Shown piece by piece: positions 62,068-64,000 of a DNA stretch of 64,000 bases. Positions within the stretch are counted from its first letter, which is position 1. The number at the start of each line of letters is the position of its first letter. Under the pieces are notes generated by a model. The model was not told the DNA's origin and ran no database searches. It was given only the letters and a program-made list of their open reading frames with translations. This DNA comes from Rhodobacter huangdaonensis (GTDB lineage Bacteria > Pseudomonadota > Alphaproteobacteria > Rhodobacterales > Rhodobacteraceae): positions 1-64,000 of the forward strand of contig NZ_SAVA01000010.1 of assembly GCF_004022465.1 (NCBI RefSeq), given 5' to 3'. The translations under genes and the position numbers were made by a program.

Positions 62068-63000
62068 ATGACGCTTTTCACCGATACCTTCCTGATCGCG
62101 CTGCTTGCGGGGGTGGTCGCGGCCGGGGTGCCGCTGCTGCTGGCAGGCTTGGGCGAACAGCTCTCGGAAAAGGCCGGCGTGCTCAACGTCGGCATCGAGG
62201 GGATGATGCTCGGCGGCGCCTACCTCGGCTTCTATGTCGCCTGGGCGAGCGGGAGCACCGGGCTCGGCTTCCTCGCCGGCGCCCTTGGCGGCATGATGGT
62301 GGCGGCGCTGATGGTGCTGTTCTGCGTGCGGCTCGGCCTGAACCAGATCGTGATCGGCATCGCGCTGACGCTTGGTGCTGAGGGGGCGACGGCGCTGCTG
62401 CACCATGTGCAGTTCTCGCGCCTCTATCCGCGCCTGCCCGAGGTCGCGACTTGGCGCATCCCGGGGCTGGCCGAGATCCCGATCGTCGGCCCGGCGCTCT
62501 TCGACCGCGAGCCGGTGGTCTATCTCGCGCTCGCGTTGGTGCCGGCTTTCGTCTGGCTCTACCGCCGCACCCATCTGGGCCTGGCGATCCAGGCCGCCGG
62601 CGACAAGCCCGCCGCGCTCGATTCCGCGGGGGAAAGCGTGCTGGCGATCCGTGCGCTTTCGGTGCTCGGTTGCGGCGCGCTGGTCGGGCTCGGCGGTGCC
62701 TTCATGTCGATCGCGGCGGCGGGGGTCTTCGTGCCCTTCATGACGCATGGCAACGGCTTCATCGGCATCGTGCTGGCGATGCTGGCACGCGGCCGGCCGC
62801 TGTGGGTGCTGCTTGGCGCGGCCCTGTTCGGGGCCTGCCTCTCGGCCGCCACGGCGCTGCAGGTCGCGGGCGTCGACATCCCGACCGACGTGGTGCAGAT
62901 GCTGCCCTTCGCCGCGGTGATGGCGGTGCTGCTGATCGCCGGGCGCAACGCGAAACTCCCTGCGGCGCTTGGCGCCGCCTATGTGCGCGGCGAGCGCTGA
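62068..63000 (+). CDS. ABC importer permease 2 (nucleoside/BMP type)
   Basis: 310-aa second permease: LSEKAGVLNVGIEGMMLGGA, LGLNQIVIGIALTLGAEG, THLGLAIQAAGDKPAALDSA and MTHGNGFIGIVLAMLARGRP are the YufQ-like signatures. Starts one base after the permease 1 stop. Completes the four-gene import system (binding protein, double ATPase, two permeases). Confidence 0.92.
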   Translation: MTLFTDTFLIALLAGVVAAGVPLLLAGLGEQLSEKAGVLNVGIEGMMLGGAYLGFYVAWASGSTGLGFLAGALGGMMVAALMVLFCVRLGLNQIVIGIALTLGAEGATALLHHVQFSRLYPRLPEVATWRIPGLAEIPIVGPALFDREPVVYLALALVPAFVWLYRRTHLGLAIQAAGDKPAALDSAGESVLAIRALSVLGCGALVGLGGAFMSIAAAGVFVPFMTHGNGFIGIVLAMLARGRPLWVLLGAALFGACLSAATALQVAGVDIPTDVVQMLPFAAVMAVLLIAGRNAKLPAALGAAYVRGER

Positions 63001-63131
63001 GCGCGGCCTTGAGAGAGCGGGAGGCGGCAGCGGCCGCTTCCCGCGCCTGCAGCGCGCCTGTTGCTCCGCGCCGCCGGGAGATCGAGCTGCGGACACTAGG
63101 CCCCCTGACCCTGCTGGGGGCAGCACCGGCA

Positions 63132-63531
63132 TCAGGTTTCCGGTTGGGGCTGGTGCGCATCGCGGACGCCAATCGGCTGTGTCCGGAGGGCGCTCTGGGA
63201 GCGATGCTCTGCCGATCGCATCCGAGGCCCGATCGAGGCGAGGATGCGCGGCCTCGGCGGCCAGCTCTTCCTCATCCGGGCAAAGCTCCCCTTGCCGCTC
63301 CACCACGTCCAGCGGTTGTAACGGGCCAGACGCCCGCGGCGCATCGCGCCACGGCAAGCCATTGCGATTGATGAAGACTATCCCGCTCAGCATACGTCTG
63401 TCACCGCCCGGTGGCCTGTCATGGCGTCTGGGGAAGGAGGCGGATCAGAAAACAGTCCGGGGGACTGTTTTCCCGACGAACGGCGCGCGCCGCGCCATCT
63501 GCGTGCTGGTCAGCCGGAAAAGATTGCGCAT
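63132..63531 (-). pseudogene. IS5-family transposase remnant (N-terminal part)
   Basis: Reading leftward from the ATG at 63531: MRNLFRLTSTQMARRAPF, then (63331-63393, other frame) MLSGIVFINRNGLPWRDAPR, then (63273-63320, third frame) YNRWTWWSGKGSFARM. These are successive blocks of the IS5-family transposase N-terminus, split by frameshifts and a stop. The catalytic domain is unrecognisable. It marks the right border of the accessory block. Confidence 0.7.
63448..63472. repeat. 11-bp inverted repeat inside the transposase remnant
   Basis: GAAAACAGTCC - GGG - GGACTGTTTTC, a perfect inverted repeat that interrupts the transposase reading frame. It may be a pair of element ends left by a secondary insertion or excision. 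Confidence 0.5.
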
Positions 63532-63634
63532 CGGTCAGTCTCCCAGCAGGGGCTGACACATGTCGAAAAACAAGATCAATGGGGGCTGACCGCCAAGAAT
63601 CATCTGTTACGCCTCTTCTGCCATCCGGCACATC

Positions 63635-63669
63635 GGGTGGCGGGTGGCGGATGGCGGGTGGCGGGTGGT
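63635..63669 (+). repeat. Five tandem copies of a heptamer
   Basis: GGGTGGC repeated five times, with one A substitution in the third unit and a T at the end of the last. Confidence 0.8.
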
Positions 63670-63895
63670 CGTGGCGCTCGCTTCGCAACGGCCTTGGCGA
63701 TGCTGGTGCCGGTGCCGGCGCTCCTGTCGTCCCTGCTGGCTTAACCCAATGATCATTGTGGTAACGCATCCCGTGCAGATCCGGGGGCAGGGTCTCGCGC
63801 TGCCTGCCGTTTCGATGCCCCTATCCGGTCGCGGAGGAAATCCCGGTGCCGCGGTTGAAAATCGTTGACAGTCGCCGGCATCGACGTCTCACATG

Positions 63896-63913
63896 AGATA
63901 ACGATTGTTATCT
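63896..63913. promoter_or_regulatory. Perfect palindrome, operator-like
   Basis: AGATAAC-GATT-GTTATCT, a perfect 7-bp inverted repeat. A TTGACA lies at 63865-63870, so the palindrome would overlap or follow a plus-strand promoter. It resembles operators of Fur- or TetR-type regulators; the target gene lies beyond the window. Confidence 0.5.
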
Positions 63914-64000
63914 ACGGTTGAGACCGGCCGGGCGGATGGCGGTGCTGGGGACAGCAGGGAAGGCGGGACGGGATGGACGGGACGGCATCGGCGGCGGGCG

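Larger units (their letters stand above)
63001..64000. other. Right-hand end: no intact gene
   Basis: The last kilobase contains the transposase remnant at 63132-63531, a small tandem repeat (63635-63669) and a palindrome (63896-63913). Apart from these I see no supportable coding sequence on either strand; bases 63770-63920 look like a control region for a gene beyond the edge. Confidence 0.55.

Noticed and set aside
63419..63769. Minus-strand frame of 116 codons at the right end
   Set aside because: Crosses the tandem repeat and transposase remnant; no homology seen.

Overview
The window is high-GC chromosomal DNA from an alphaproteobacterium, almost certainly a member of the Rhodobacterales (Rhodobacteraceae/Paracoccaceae). 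Three signs point there: a SAM/SAH-type riboswitch directly in front of metK, a LexA box of the GTTC-N7-GTTC type, and the gene neighbourhoods (miaB-phoH-ybeY-corC-lnt-metK, cobS/cobT, Hint-domain protein). No rRNA, tRNA or CRISPR array was recognised.

Layout. 1-4315 (minus): cydDC followed by the start of cydA (cytochrome bd oxidase and its assembly ABC exporter), with a perfect FNR box before cydA. 4509-7044 (minus): 5-oxoprolinase subunits pxpC/pxpB and a glycosyltransferase-like gene. 7186-15024 (plus): miaB, two secreted proteins that share a small domain, phoH, ybeY, corC-like, lnt, then riboswitch-metK. 15103-25219: NTF2-like protein, D-lactate dehydrogenase-like flavoprotein, MaoC-Pta fusion plus ackA, aminopeptidase P, cobT and cobS (split by an FMN reductase on the other strand). 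25372-33998: DUF808 membrane protein, Hint protein, an SDR, a lone iron-type ABC ATPase, nlpD-like/pcm/surE, another SDR and DUF1284. 34072-45231: gltA, gltX, comEC, lexA, trmB, aroA, cmk, a secreted hypothetical and rpsA. Long intergenic inverted repeats occur at four places in 26-42 kb.

45.5-63.5 kb is an accessory block flanked by two decayed IS5-type transposase remnants. It holds a GMC oxidoreductase resembling pyridoxine 4-oxidase, a FadR-type regulator, a clearly recognisable pyridoxamine-pyruvate aminotransferase, and a minus-strand operon: HpaB-type monooxygenase, SnoaL-like protein, two amidase-signature enzymes, AbrB-family membrane protein, HpaC-type flavin reductase and a NicX-type 2,5-dihydroxypyridine dioxygenase. 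A BMP-type ABC importer follows. I read this as a vitamin B6 (or close 3-hydroxypyridine) catabolic island. It lacks the enzymes of the two described B6 pathways after pyridoxal and appears to use a nicotinate-like logic: para-hydroxylation at C6, dioxygenolytic cleavage between C2 and C3, then two amide hydrolyses. A shared CAACCA/TGGTTG inverted-repeat element in front of both the aminotransferase/regulator and the monooxygenase operon suggests one regulon. The pathway chemistry is inference; the gene families and the shared element are visible in the sequence.
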